From a bacterium (GTDB lineage Bacteria > Verrucomicrobiota > Verrucomicrobiae > JAJYAR01), in contig JAJYAR010000128.1 of NCBI GenBank assembly GCA_021779435.1, positions 1 to 7,300 of the forward strand: a stretch of DNA of 7,300 bases, written 5' to 3'. Positions 1 through 6,966 of the stretch are shown here, in pieces; the first letter of the stretch is position 1; the number at the start of each line of letters is the position of its first letter. The position numbers and the translations under genes were made by a program. The notes below the pieces were generated by a model. It did not search any database, had not been told where the DNA came from, and saw nothing but the letters and a program-made list of their open reading frames with translations.

Positions 1-1341
1 ACTTACCCGCACCCCGTGACGGTACTGGCGAATCCCGTGAACAAGGGCTACGGCGGGAACCAGAAGCTTGGATACCGCTACGCGGTTCAGAACGGCTTTG
101 ATTTCGTCGTGCTCTTGCATGGCGACGGCCAATACGCGCCAGAGCTCCTGCCGGATATGCTGGCGCCCCTCGCCCAGGGCGAAGCCGAGGTCGTGCACGG
201 CTCGCGCATGCTCGCCCCGAAGGGAGCGCTGAAGGGGGGCATGCCGGTGTACAAGTTCCTCGGAAACCGGGTTCTAACCTGGTACCAGAACCGGGTCCTC
301 GGCTCCAAGCTCAGCGAATTTCACACAGGCTACAAGGCGTACGCCGTGAGCGCGTTGCGACGCATCCCTTTCGAGCTCAACTCGAACGTATTTCACTTCG
401 ACACCGAAATCATCATCCAGCTGCTTCGCGCCAGGTGCCGGCTCGTCGAGGTCGCAATTCCCACGCACTACGGTGACGAGATCTGCCGCGTGAACGGCAT
501 CCGCTACGCTTGGGACGTGATCGTCGCGTCGACGGTGGCGCGCCTCCAGGATTACGGTCTCGTCTACCGTAGGAATTTCGACGTCCAGTCTGTCGTCGCC
601 GACAATCAACACTACCTCCCCAAGCTCGACTTTCTCAGCACCCATTCAGTCGCCGTGGCGGAGGTGAAGGGGGGAACGACCGTCCTGGATCTCGGGTGCG
701 GTCCCGGACATCTGTGCGGCGCGCTGCACGAAAAGGGATGCCGGGTCATCGGCGTCGACCAGTTCCCGCCGAAGGAGCCCGGCCGGTTTGACGAATTCCA
801 CGTCTCGGACCTCGATGGCAACCCCTTCCCCCGCACACTGGAGGGGGTCGACGTCCTGCTCCTTCTGGACGTGATCGAACATCTCAAGTCGCCGGAGGAC
901 TTCGCCACCGCATTGCGAACCGCTGCCCAGAAGAATCTCGATTTGCGAATCGTGATTTCCACCGGGAACATCGGATTCATCGTCACCCGGCTGATGTTGT
1001 TTCTTGGCCAGTTCAACTACAACAAGCGCGGCATCCTCGATCTGACGCACACCCGGCTTTTCACCTTCAGCTCACTGCGACGACTCCTGCGCGAATCAGG
1101 TTTCGTCATCGAAAAGGAGATGGGAATCCCCGCGCCGGTGCCGCTGGTCGTCAGAAAGCGGTTCCTTTCGCGCACGCTGATGACGGCCCAGAAGGTCTTC
1201 ATCCGAATCTCTCGCGGTCTGTTCTCCTACCAGATGCTGATGGTCGTGCGACCGATGCCCACCGCGGACACGCTGCTGGCAAAGTCGCGCGAGCATTCCG
1301 CCGAGCGGGCCTCCGCGCTCGCGGAAACCCGCAGCAGCTAA
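1..1341 (+). CDS. Glycosyltransferase family 2 fused to class I SAM methyltransferase (5' end missing)
   Basis: The reading frame is open from the first base, so the gene starts upstream; GTG at 16 is internal, because the residues before it continue the GT-A fold. Residues are numbered from window base 1 (446 visible). Residues 1-205 are a family 2 glycosyltransferase of the dolichyl/polyprenyl-phosphate sugar synthase type: a nucleotide-binding stretch NKGYGGN, the acidic metal-binding motif HGDGQY (40-45), GSRM and FHTGYKAY. Roughly the first 55-60 residues of the domain are missing. Residues about 210-385 are a methyltransferase: motif I VLDLGCGPG (228-236), the acidic D253 at the end of strand 2, and LLDVIEHL (289-295). 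The C-terminal tail, GLFSYQMLMVV and beyond, is weakly hydrophobic. The likely role is transfer of a sugar to a lipid carrier or glycan, with methylation of the product or a partner; substrates cannot be read from sequence. The stop overlaps the stop of the convergent gene. The fold calls are firm; the function is inferred. Confidence 0.88.
   Translation, partial: TYPHPVTVLANPVNKGYGGNQKLGYRYAVQNGFDFVVLLHGDGQYAPELLPDMLAPLAQGEAEVVHGSRMLAPKGALKGGMPVYKFLGNRVLTWYQNRVLGSKLSEFHTGYKAYAVSALRRIPFELNSNVFHFDTEIIIQLLRARCRLVEVAIPTHYGDEICRVNGIRYAWDVIVASTVARLQDYGLVYRRNFDVQSVVADNQHYLPKLDFLSTHSVAVAEVKGGTTVLDLGCGPGHLCGALHEKGCRVIGVDQFPPKEPGRFDEFHVSDLDGNPFPRTLEGVDVLLLLDVIEHLKSPEDFATALRTAAQKNLDLRIVISTGNIGFIVTRLMLFLGQFNYNKRGILDLTHTRLFTFSSLRRLLRESGFVIEKEMGIPAPVPLVVRKRFLSRTLMTAQKVFIRISRGLFSYQMLMVVRPMPTADTLLAKSREHSAERASALAETRSS
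1305..1332. other. Strong imperfect hairpin at the convergent gene ends (possible terminator element)
   Basis: GCGGG, a CC/AA mismatch, then TCCGCG-CT-CGCGGA, then CCCGC. This gives 13-base arms that pair except for one 2-base internal loop. It lies in the last codons of the glycosyltransferase-methyltransferase gene and 5 bases beyond the stop of the minus-strand gene, so it would form in both transcripts. Neither strand has a T-run after it, so it is not a canonical intrinsic terminator. It could equally be a by-product of GC-rich coding sequence. Confidence 0.35.
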
Positions 1342-3812
1342 GGCGTGGCGGTCGCAGTCGGCATCACTAGCCGGCGAATGCCCAGCACCCGGCCCTTGAA
1401 GTCCGGTCCGCACGCGGTCCCGCCGATGGGATTGGATGCGGCATGGATATCCTCGGCGTCCGCCTGGAAGAGCTTGGCCGAAAAGCTCCAGACGAAAGTG
1501 CCGTTCACCCGCACGGAATTCCGCCGTGACGTCCGCCCCTCGTTCTGGCGAAGCGTGGAGGGGAACGAGTCGAGGCTGACCACGATGACCACCGGTGTTT
1601 CCGTTGGCAGATCGAACGGCTCACTCCATACACCAGAGCTACCCCAGTGATCGAGTCCGAGCCGTGCCCGCGAACCGCCCAGGTGCTCGATGAAAAGAAA
1701 ATCCGCCGCGCCGGGCTCGCCCGAGGCGACGAGAGGTTCGTGCACGCCGGCAGGCTGCGTTGAGAATACGACCTTCATCTCGATCGCGTCGAAGACAGAC
1801 GGCTCGGTCGCGTCCGGCACCTCATTCGCCAACGCCCGCCAGCCCGCGCGGCGGTGGACTCCCGCGATGGAGCCGCGAAACCTGTTGGTTGTCCCAGCGG
1901 CCGGAACGCTTTCGCCAATCCGGACACGGCCGGGGGTGCTCGTATGGAAGCGTTGATATTCGTCGAGAACGACCTCGCCATCCCACTCCACGCGAAGCCT
2001 GCGGGTCAGACGAAGCATCGACGCCCGCGACCACCCGGCATACCCGCCTGCATCTTCGGGCGGATACAGCGAACCGAGTTCGATCGACACCCGGTGCGCG
2101 ATACCGCGATCGACGCGAATCGCGCGACTCAATTTCTCGCCGCCACCGGAATGACGGAACCCTATGCGAATTTCCTCGTCGTCCTCGTCCTGGACGAACA
2201 CCTCGTCGAAGGCGTCCCACCAACCGGTGCTGAGCAACGGCTCGCGCCTGCCCTTCGCGGACGGCGCAAGCCGAACGTCGAATTCGATGGGCCCAAACGT
2301 TCCCGGCGTTACTGCGTCCCAAACACGTGCCGGGGTGTCGAACAGCCGCGCGGTGACTGCGTAGTCCCGCTCGCTCCGGCGGCGGAAATCGCCGTAAAGC
2401 TCGAACCCATACATCCAGCCGAAGAAGATCGCCTGCAGCGTGAGCACGACAGTGAGCGCCGCCACAACAACGCGGACACGGGAACCCTCAATGTGCGCGC
2501 TCCAACGCACCAGCGACAGGACTCCCACACAGGCGATCAGCACGAGAGCGGGAACGAAATCCGCGAAATACCGCGCCATGGCCGCATAGAAGAAGCAGAG
2601 CGTGATCGCGGTCCCGCAAATAGCCGCGCCGGCGGTTGCAAGCCAGGCACCGAGTCGCGTCTTTTCATCACCCGACCGCCGCCATAGCGCTAGCGGCGCC
2701 AGAAACGCGAACAGCACAAACGGCGCGTTCCGGACAATTCCGTAGACGTTCTCGGATCCGATGTGCCCGGCAGGAGAATTGGGAATCTCTGTCGGATGAA
2801 TGAACGGGAAGTAGCGATACCACCCCGCCGCCCGGAAAAAATACAGCCGGATGTTATACCCCACGTACCGGGGGCTAAAATGCCGCGCTATCGACTCATC
2901 GACACCGCTCAGCTGGTAGCTGACGCCAAACTCAAGGGGATTGTCGAATCGCAGGTAGTTGTACCAGGCGAGCGCAAACCCGATCACAACCAGAGGCAGA
3001 AGACTGACCGCGGCCCTGCGCAACCGGACGGCCGCAGACTCGCCGGTCAACCCTTCCCTGCACCATAGAACCCACAGCGGGACCAGCAGCAACCCTGACG
3101 CATAGAGGTAGCTCAGCCGGGATGCCACGGCCAAGCCGACGAACAATGCGGCGCTTCCAAGGCACAGCCATGGCCGCGAACGCGAGTGGAGGCTACAATA
3201 CACCATCAACAGCGCCAGGGCTGCGAAGAACAGGCCCGAACTGAGGGGCAGTTCCCAGATATTGCCGCGACGAACGATCACGAGATTCAGACTCGCGATG
3301 GCCAGCGCAAGCAGACCCAGGACAAGCCACGCGCGACTCACGCCCGGGAAGTACCGACGCCGGATGATCACCAGCGTGATGCCGGAGACGGCAAAGCCAG
3401 CCAGCGCGAACACCATAACCGCGGCTGGCAGCGGCAGATCGACTCCCGTCACGAGGCGAAACGGGAGCAGCAGCGTGAGAACGGGAGCCACGCCGAAATA
3501 GAGATAATAGCGGCCCCTATAGAGCGAAGCGTCGTGCAGCGCGCCCGGCGGTCGGGTCGACGGCTTGTAAGGATCAGCTGCGGCGAGCAACGCCGGCGCG
3601 ACCTCCGTCTTCAACGACAGTTCTCCATCGAGAAACCCGTGAACTAGAAGACTGAAGTGATCCCGCTGCTCGGTACCAAAGTTCCACGGTCGATCGGTCG
3701 CCCTGGCTGTCCACAGGTAAAGGACTCCCACGACGAACAACACGCACCCAAAACAGACCCAGTCCGAGGTCGAACGCGCTGAGTGAGACTCTGGAGCAGG
3801 CGGATGGCGCAT
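1338..3812 (-). CDS. Large GT-C-like integral membrane protein with two C-terminal LamG/concanavalin-like domains
   Basis: 824 residues. About 12 hydrophobic segments can be seen, near residues 18-36, 99-121, 128-150, 160-180, 187-207, 214-234, 237-250, 267-285, 362-377, 388-412, 417-435 and 447-467. The long loop between segments 1 and 2 carries acidic residues (EQRDHF, 48-53) and the motif LHDASLYRGRYYLYFG, an arrangement typical of GT-C lipid-sugar-dependent transferases. Residues about 500-824 are soluble and beta-rich and contain two similar halves: about 505-655 (REPLLSTG ... FRGSIAGVHR) and 672-814 (HEPLVASG ... FKGRVLGIRR), reminiscent of LamG/concanavalin folds that bind glycans. The ATG at 3812-3810 is the only reasonable start before segment 1; no Shine-Dalgarno is evident. 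The gene is convergent with the upstream glycosyltransferase (TAG 1340-1338 against TAA 1339-1341) and divergent from the oxidoreductase. I infer a surface-glycan assembly role, either a membrane glycosyltransferase or a polymer-handling protein. The catalytic assignment is uncertain and no gene name is justified. Confidence 0.85.
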   Translation of the reverse strand: MRHPPAPESHSARSTSDWVCFGCVLFVVGVLYLWTARATDRPWNFGTEQRDHFSLLVHGFLDGELSLKTEVAPALLAAADPYKPSTRPPGALHDASLYRGRYYLYFGVAPVLTLLLPFRLVTGVDLPLPAAVMVFALAGFAVSGITLVIIRRRYFPGVSRAWLVLGLLALAIASLNLVIVRRGNIWELPLSSGLFFAALALLMVYCSLHSRSRPWLCLGSAALFVGLAVASRLSYLYASGLLLVPLWVLWCREGLTGESAAVRLRRAAVSLLPLVVIGFALAWYNYLRFDNPLEFGVSYQLSGVDESIARHFSPRYVGYNIRLYFFRAAGWYRYFPFIHPTEIPNSPAGHIGSENVYGIVRNAPFVLFAFLAPLALWRRSGDEKTRLGAWLATAGAAICGTAITLCFFYAAMARYFADFVPALVLIACVGVLSLVRWSAHIEGSRVRVVVAALTVVLTLQAIFFGWMYGFELYGDFRRRSERDYAVTARLFDTPARVWDAVTPGTFGPIEFDVRLAPSAKGRREPLLSTGWWDAFDEVFVQDEDDEEIRIGFRHSGGGEKLSRAIRVDRGIAHRVSIELGSLYPPEDAGGYAGWSRASMLRLTRRLRVEWDGEVVLDEYQRFHTSTPGRVRIGESVPAAGTTNRFRGSIAGVHRRAGWRALANEVPDATEPSVFDAIEMKVVFSTQPAGVHEPLVASGEPGAADFLFIEHLGGSRARLGLDHWGSSGVWSEPFDLPTETPVVIVVSLDSFPSTLRQNEGRTSRRNSVRVNGTFVWSFSAKLFQADAEDIHAASNPIGGTACGPDFKGRVLGIRRLVMPTATATP

Positions 3813-3954
3813 CAGCTGATTTTGGAGACGAAGTTTCCGGTTGCGGCGAATGCAGGCAAGGTTTGCTTCCGCGAGGCGGCCCGTCGACCGCGAAAAAAAA
3901 CCTCACTTGCGTCTTTGCTCCGCTTCGCATGGCGTTGATCGTTCGGAACCCGGA
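3813..3954. promoter_or_regulatory. Divergent intergenic region, presumed to hold two promoters
   Basis: 142 bp separate the starts of the minus-strand membrane protein and the plus-strand oxidoreductase, so promoters for both transcription units should lie here. An A8 run at 3893-3900 is the only conspicuous composition feature. I see no convincing -35/-10 pair, operator palindrome or ribosome binding site on either strand. The oxidoreductase frame stays open upstream as far as 3841, but those residues (rich in Arg and Ser, with no fold motif) do not resemble the family's N-terminus. The assignment rests on gene orientation alone. Confidence 0.4.
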
Positions 3955-4989
3955 ATGACTCACCCTTCGTCGGAGCAACCCATCAAATTCGCCGTCATCG
4001 GTTGCGGCCTGATCGGACGCAAACGCATCGCGGCCTTGTCAAAGCTGCCCGCAGCGAGCGTCCGATGCGCGTGCGATCTCGACGCGATCCGGGCCGCGGA
4101 TGCCGCGCAGCTGGCCCATGGCTGTGCCGCGGCGACCGACTACCGCACGGTGGTGCGCGATCCGCAGGTGGAGGCGATCGTCATCTCGACGCTCAACAAC
4201 TCGCTCGCACCGATCGCGCTCGCCGCGGTGAACTCCGGCAAGCATGTCCTCGTGGAGAAGCCCGCCGGCCTGAACTCGGCACAGCTGCGCGCGGTGCAGG
4301 AAGCCGCCGAACGCACCGGGGCGCGCGTCCGCATCGGTTTCAATCATCGCTACCATCCCGCCCTGCAGAAGGCGCGCGAACTCATCGACAGCGGCGAGCT
4401 CGGGCCGCTGATGTTCCTCCGCGCCCGGTACGGCCATGGCGGACGCGTGGGCTACGATCGCGAGTGGCGGTCGAACAGCGCCACCTCCGGAGGGGGCGAG
4501 CTGATCGACCAGGGCGTGCACCTGATCGATCTCGCGCGCTGGTTTCTCGGCGATTTTGAAAAGGTGGAGGGGCACGCCGTCACTTCGTTCTGGGACATGA
4601 AGGTCGACGACAACGCGTTCCTGTCCCTGCGCACGGCAAAGGGACAGACGGCCTGGCTTCATGCGAGCTGCACGGAGTGGAAGAACCTGTTCTCGTTCGA
4701 AATCTACGGTCGCAGCGCGAAGATCGCGATCGATGGACTCGGCGGCAGCTACGGGACCGAGCGCCTGTCGTTATACCGGATGCTTCCTGAAATGGGCCCT
4801 CCCGAAACCACGATTTTCGAGTACCCCCGCGGCGACCAGTCGTGGTCTGCGGAACTCGAGGCGTTCATCGCGGACATTCAGCTTCGGCGGCAGCCCGAGC
4901 CCGGGCTTCCGGACGGCATCCGCACGCTGGAAATCGTCGAACACATCTACCGCACGAGCGGCTTCCCCGTTTCCGACACGGCTCTTTGA
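3955..4989 (+). CDS. Gfo/Idh/MocA-family NAD(P)-dependent sugar oxidoreductase
   Basis: 344 residues from the ATG at 3955. An in-frame ATG at 3841 is rejected because the Rossmann fold begins about 10 residues after the chosen start. Residues 10-21 hold the dinucleotide-binding IKFAVIGCGLIG (glycines 16, 18 and 21). VEKPAG at 100-105 carries the family's EKP signature (K102), which helps place the nicotinamide and substrate. GFNHRYHP follows at 128-135, and LIDQGVHLIDLARWFLG (183-199) carries the catalytic-type D185 and H189. The C-terminal alpha/beta domain is complete and the length is normal for the family. These cytoplasmic enzymes oxidise, reduce or epimerise sugars, nucleotide sugars or inositols; the exact substrate is not readable. 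hddA starts 70 bp after its stop on the same strand, suggesting an operon in which this enzyme modifies a heptose or another nucleotide-sugar precursor. No clear Shine-Dalgarno precedes the start. Confidence 0.93.
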   Translation: MTHPSSEQPIKFAVIGCGLIGRKRIAALSKLPAASVRCACDLDAIRAADAAQLAHGCAAATDYRTVVRDPQVEAIVISTLNNSLAPIALAAVNSGKHVLVEKPAGLNSAQLRAVQEAAERTGARVRIGFNHRYHPALQKARELIDSGELGPLMFLRARYGHGGRVGYDREWRSNSATSGGGELIDQGVHLIDLARWFLGDFEKVEGHAVTSFWDMKVDDNAFLSLRTAKGQTAWLHASCTEWKNLFSFEIYGRSAKIAIDGLGGSYGTERLSLYRMLPEMGPPETTIFEYPRGDQSWSAELEAFIADIQLRRQPEPGLPDGIRTLEIVEHIYRTSGFPVSDTAL

Positions 4990-5059
4990 ACGCCGGCGCC
5001 CGGCGGTGTCCGGCCGTTGCCGCGATGCTCCCCGGCGGTTTCACCTTACCACTCTTCCG

Positions 5060-6043
5060 ATGATCATCACTCGTTCACCGTTACGCGTCTCGCTCGGCGG
5101 CGGCGGCACCGACCTGCCGTCGTACTATCGCGAATTCGGCGGCTTCCTTGTCGCCGCGGCGATCGACAAGTACGTGTACATAACGAAGCACCGCACGTTC
5201 CAGCAGGAGATCATCGTCAAGTACTCGAAGCTCGAGCGCGTCGCGTCCGTCGAGGCCATCGAACATCCAATCGTTCGCGAGGCGCTGAAGCTCGTCGGCG
5301 TCACGGATCCGCATATCGAACTCACGTCCATGGCCGACATCCCCGGCGGCACTGGGCTCGGCTCCAGCGGCAGCTTCACGACGGCGCTCCTGAAGGCGCT
5401 TCACACGTACAAGAAGAACCTCCTCTCGCCGGCCGAACTGGCGGAGCAGGCGTGCGACATCGAGATCAACAAGCTCGGCGAACCGATCGGCAAACAGGAC
5501 CAGTATATTGCCGCGATCGGGGGGATCACGGCTTTCACGTTTCACAAGGACGGCAGGGTCGAGTACCGGCCGTGCAACATTTCCGAGGAGACGCACTTCA
5601 ACCTCGAGGACAACCTGCTCCTGTTCTTCACCGGGTATTCGCGCAGCGCGTCGGCGATTCTCAAGGACCAGAACGACCGCTCGAAGAAGAACGACTCGGC
5701 GATGCTCGACAACCTGCACTTCACGAAGGAACTCGGGTACAAGTCGCTCGACGCACTCGAGACCGGCAACCTCGAGGAGTTCGCGCGGCTCATGGACGTC
5801 CACTGGCAGCGCAAGAAGGCCCGGAGCACGGGCATGAGCAACGTGCAGATCAACGAGTGGTACGACTTCGCGATGAAGAACGGTGCCCTCGGCGGGAAGC
5901 TCATTGGCGCCGGCGGCGGCGGTTTCCTGATGTTCTACGCAAGCGACAAGCAGAAGCTGCGTCACGCGATGCGCGAGAAGGGACTTCTGGAGGTGCGTTT
6001 CCGATTCGACTTCGAGGGCACCAAAGTCGTCGCGCAAAACTAA
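5060..6043 (+). CDS. hddA: GHMP kinase, D-glycero-alpha-D-manno-heptose 7-phosphate kinase type
   Basis: 327 residues. It should phosphorylate C1 of D-glycero-D-manno-heptose 7-phosphate with ATP to give the 1,7-bisphosphate, in the cytoplasm, on the route to GDP-heptose. All three GHMP motifs are present: motif 1 MIITRSPLRVSLGGGGTDLP (residues 1-20), the ATP-loop motif 2 PGGTGLGSSGS (95-105) and motif 3 GGKLIGAGGGGF (278-289). The opening RSPLRVSLGGGGTDLPSYY is characteristic of the HddA branch rather than galactokinase or mevalonate kinase. The ATG at 5060 places motif 1 at the extreme N-terminus as in the family; the frame is open upstream but codes for nothing recognisable. The sequence before the start is pyrimidine-rich (CTCTTCCG) without a Shine-Dalgarno. 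It lies 70 bp after the oxidoreductase and 215 bp before hddC, with an inverted-repeat element in that gap. An alternative is a kinase of a related sugar (for example fucose-kinase-like GHMP enzymes), which the adjoining hddC-type gene makes less likely. Confidence 0.88.
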   Translation: MIITRSPLRVSLGGGGTDLPSYYREFGGFLVAAAIDKYVYITKHRTFQQEIIVKYSKLERVASVEAIEHPIVREALKLVGVTDPHIELTSMADIPGGTGLGSSGSFTTALLKALHTYKKNLLSPAELAEQACDIEINKLGEPIGKQDQYIAAIGGITAFTFHKDGRVEYRPCNISEETHFNLEDNLLLFFTGYSRSASAILKDQNDRSKKNDSAMLDNLHFTKELGYKSLDALETGNLEEFARLMDVHWQRKKARSTGMSNVQINEWYDFAMKNGALGGKLIGAGGGGFLMFYASDKQKLRHAMREKGLLEVRFRFDFEGTKVVAQN

Positions 6044-6051
6044 GGGCCAAG

Positions 6052-6211
6052 CCGAACGTCCAACATTCAACATCCAACGCCCAACGTCGAAGTGCGCCTG
6101 CGGCGACTCTCATCCGTGTTCACCTGCTCGACTGTCACTCGAGACAACAGCGTGGTCGGCGCGAATCGGACTTGGATGTTGGATGTTCAGTGTTCGATGT
6201 TGGACGTTCGG
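6052..6211. repeat. 160-bp inverted-repeat element with arms made of 7-bp repeats
   Basis: Left arm 6052-6092 and right arm 6171-6211 are both 41 bases. Read as reverse complements they match at 32 of 41 positions by my hand alignment, with the outer 15 bases identical (ccgaacgtccaacat). Each arm has a 7-bp period: left cgaacgt, ccaacat, tcaacat, ccaacgc, ccaacgt (from 6053); right ttggatg, ttggatg, ttcagtg, ttcgatg, ttggacg (6172-6206). Near the middle is a small hairpin, CTCGA-N7-TCGAG (6127-6143). The element fills most of the hddA-hddC gap, starting 8 bp after the hddA stop. No transposase gene or target-site duplication is visible. Repeats of this look are, from memory, scattered through Verrucomicrobiota and Planctomycetota genomes. 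It could fold in RNA as a partial terminator or mRNA stabiliser between the two genes. Confidence 0.8.
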
Positions 6212-6258
6212 TCGCGAGGCATCCGCCCTGGATCCTTTTCCGAACCCATCGCGACCCC

Positions 6259-6966
6259 ATGACCTCCACCGATCTTCCCGTTGCCATCCTCGCCGGCGGG
6301 CTTGCCACGCGGCTGCGGCCGATCACGGAAAAAATTCCAAAGCTGCTGGTCGAGGTCGCGGGCGAGCCGTTCTTCTCGCATCAAATCCGGCTGCTCAAAG
6401 CCGCCGGTCTGACCCGGCTCGTGCTGTGCGTCGGTTACCTGGGCGAAAAGATCGTCGAACAATACGGCGACGGCTCCGCCTGGGGCGTTAAGATCGATTA
6501 TGCGTTTGACGGCCCGAAGCTGCTCGGCACCGGCGGCGCACTGATCGCCGCCCTCCCGAAGCTCGGCGACGCCTTCTACGTCCTGTACGGCGACAGCTAC
6601 CTGCCGGTCGACTACGGAGCGGTCGGCGACTTCTTCCTTCGCTCGGGACAGCTCGGTTTGATGACGGTGTACGAGAACCAGGGGCGCTACGATACGAGCA
6701 ACGTCTGGTTCGAGAACGGCGCAATCCGGGTGTACGACAAGAAGTCGCGTCTGCCGCAGATGCACCACATCGATTACGGGCTCGGCGTCTTCCGCGCCGC
6801 GGCATTCGACGGCTACGCGCGCGATGCGGTGGTGGATCTCGCCGAGGTTCAGAAGGCGCTCGTCGCGCGGCACCAGCTCGCCGGTTACGAGATGAAGCAG
6901 CGGTTCTACGAGATCGGCTCGCACGAAGGACTGCAGGAGCTGGATGCGCTGCTGAGGACGGCCTAG
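6259..6966 (+). CDS. hddC: Sugar-1-phosphate nucleotidylyltransferase, D-glycero-alpha-D-manno-heptose 1-phosphate guanylyltransferase type
   Basis: 235 residues. The predicted reaction is GTP plus D-glycero-alpha-D-manno-heptose 1-phosphate giving GDP-heptose and pyrophosphate, in the cytoplasm. The N-terminus has the nucleotidyltransferase signature VAILAGGLATRLRPITEKIP (8-27), followed by the catalytic-type lysine K28. YGDSYLP (110-116) supplies the metal-binding D112, and HHIDYGLGVF carries a second acidic residue (D172). At this size it is a bare catalytic domain, without the left-handed beta-helix of GlmU-type enzymes. The ATG at 6259 sits just before the signature; no Shine-Dalgarno is visible. 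Pairing with an hddA-type kinase favours HddC over glucose- or mannose-1-phosphate transferases, which share the same motifs. GTP rather than CTP, UTP or dTTP as donor is inferred from that pairing only. The first base of the 37-bp tandem array follows the TAG directly. Confidence 0.84.
   Translation: MTSTDLPVAILAGGLATRLRPITEKIPKLLVEVAGEPFFSHQIRLLKAAGLTRLVLCVGYLGEKIVEQYGDGSAWGVKIDYAFDGPKLLGTGGALIAALPKLGDAFYVLYGDSYLPVDYGAVGDFFLRSGQLGLMTVYENQGRYDTSNVWFENGAIRVYDKKSRLPQMHHIDYGLGVFRAAAFDGYARDAVVDLAEVQKALVARHQLAGYEMKQRFYEIGSHEGLQELDALLRTA

Noticed and set aside
1854..2687. Plus-strand 277-residue open frame opposite the membrane protein gene.
   Set aside because: It is a composition-driven shadow with no hydrophobic core or motif; the minus-strand frame has clear membrane segments and repeated domains.
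4661..5059. Upstream extension of the hddA frame (open from 4661).
   Set aside because: It is an out-of-frame reading of the oxidoreductase gene; GHMP motif 1 belongs at the N-terminus, as given by the ATG at 5060.
5081..6073. Minus-strand 330-residue open frame opposite hddA.
   Set aside because: This is a typical GC-rich antisense shadow, low-complexity in R, E, V and L with no motif, while hddA on the other strand has all three GHMP motifs.
6052..6211. Insertion-sequence ends with a lost transposase.
   Set aside because: There is no transposase remnant in the 78-bp interior and no target-site duplication, so only an inverted-repeat element can be supported.
5017..6258. Upstream extension of the hddC frame (open from 5017) as a longer fusion protein.
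   Set aside because: The extension is an Arg-rich shadow of hddA in another frame and runs through the inverted-repeat element; the nucleotidyltransferase signature starts right after the ATG at 6259.
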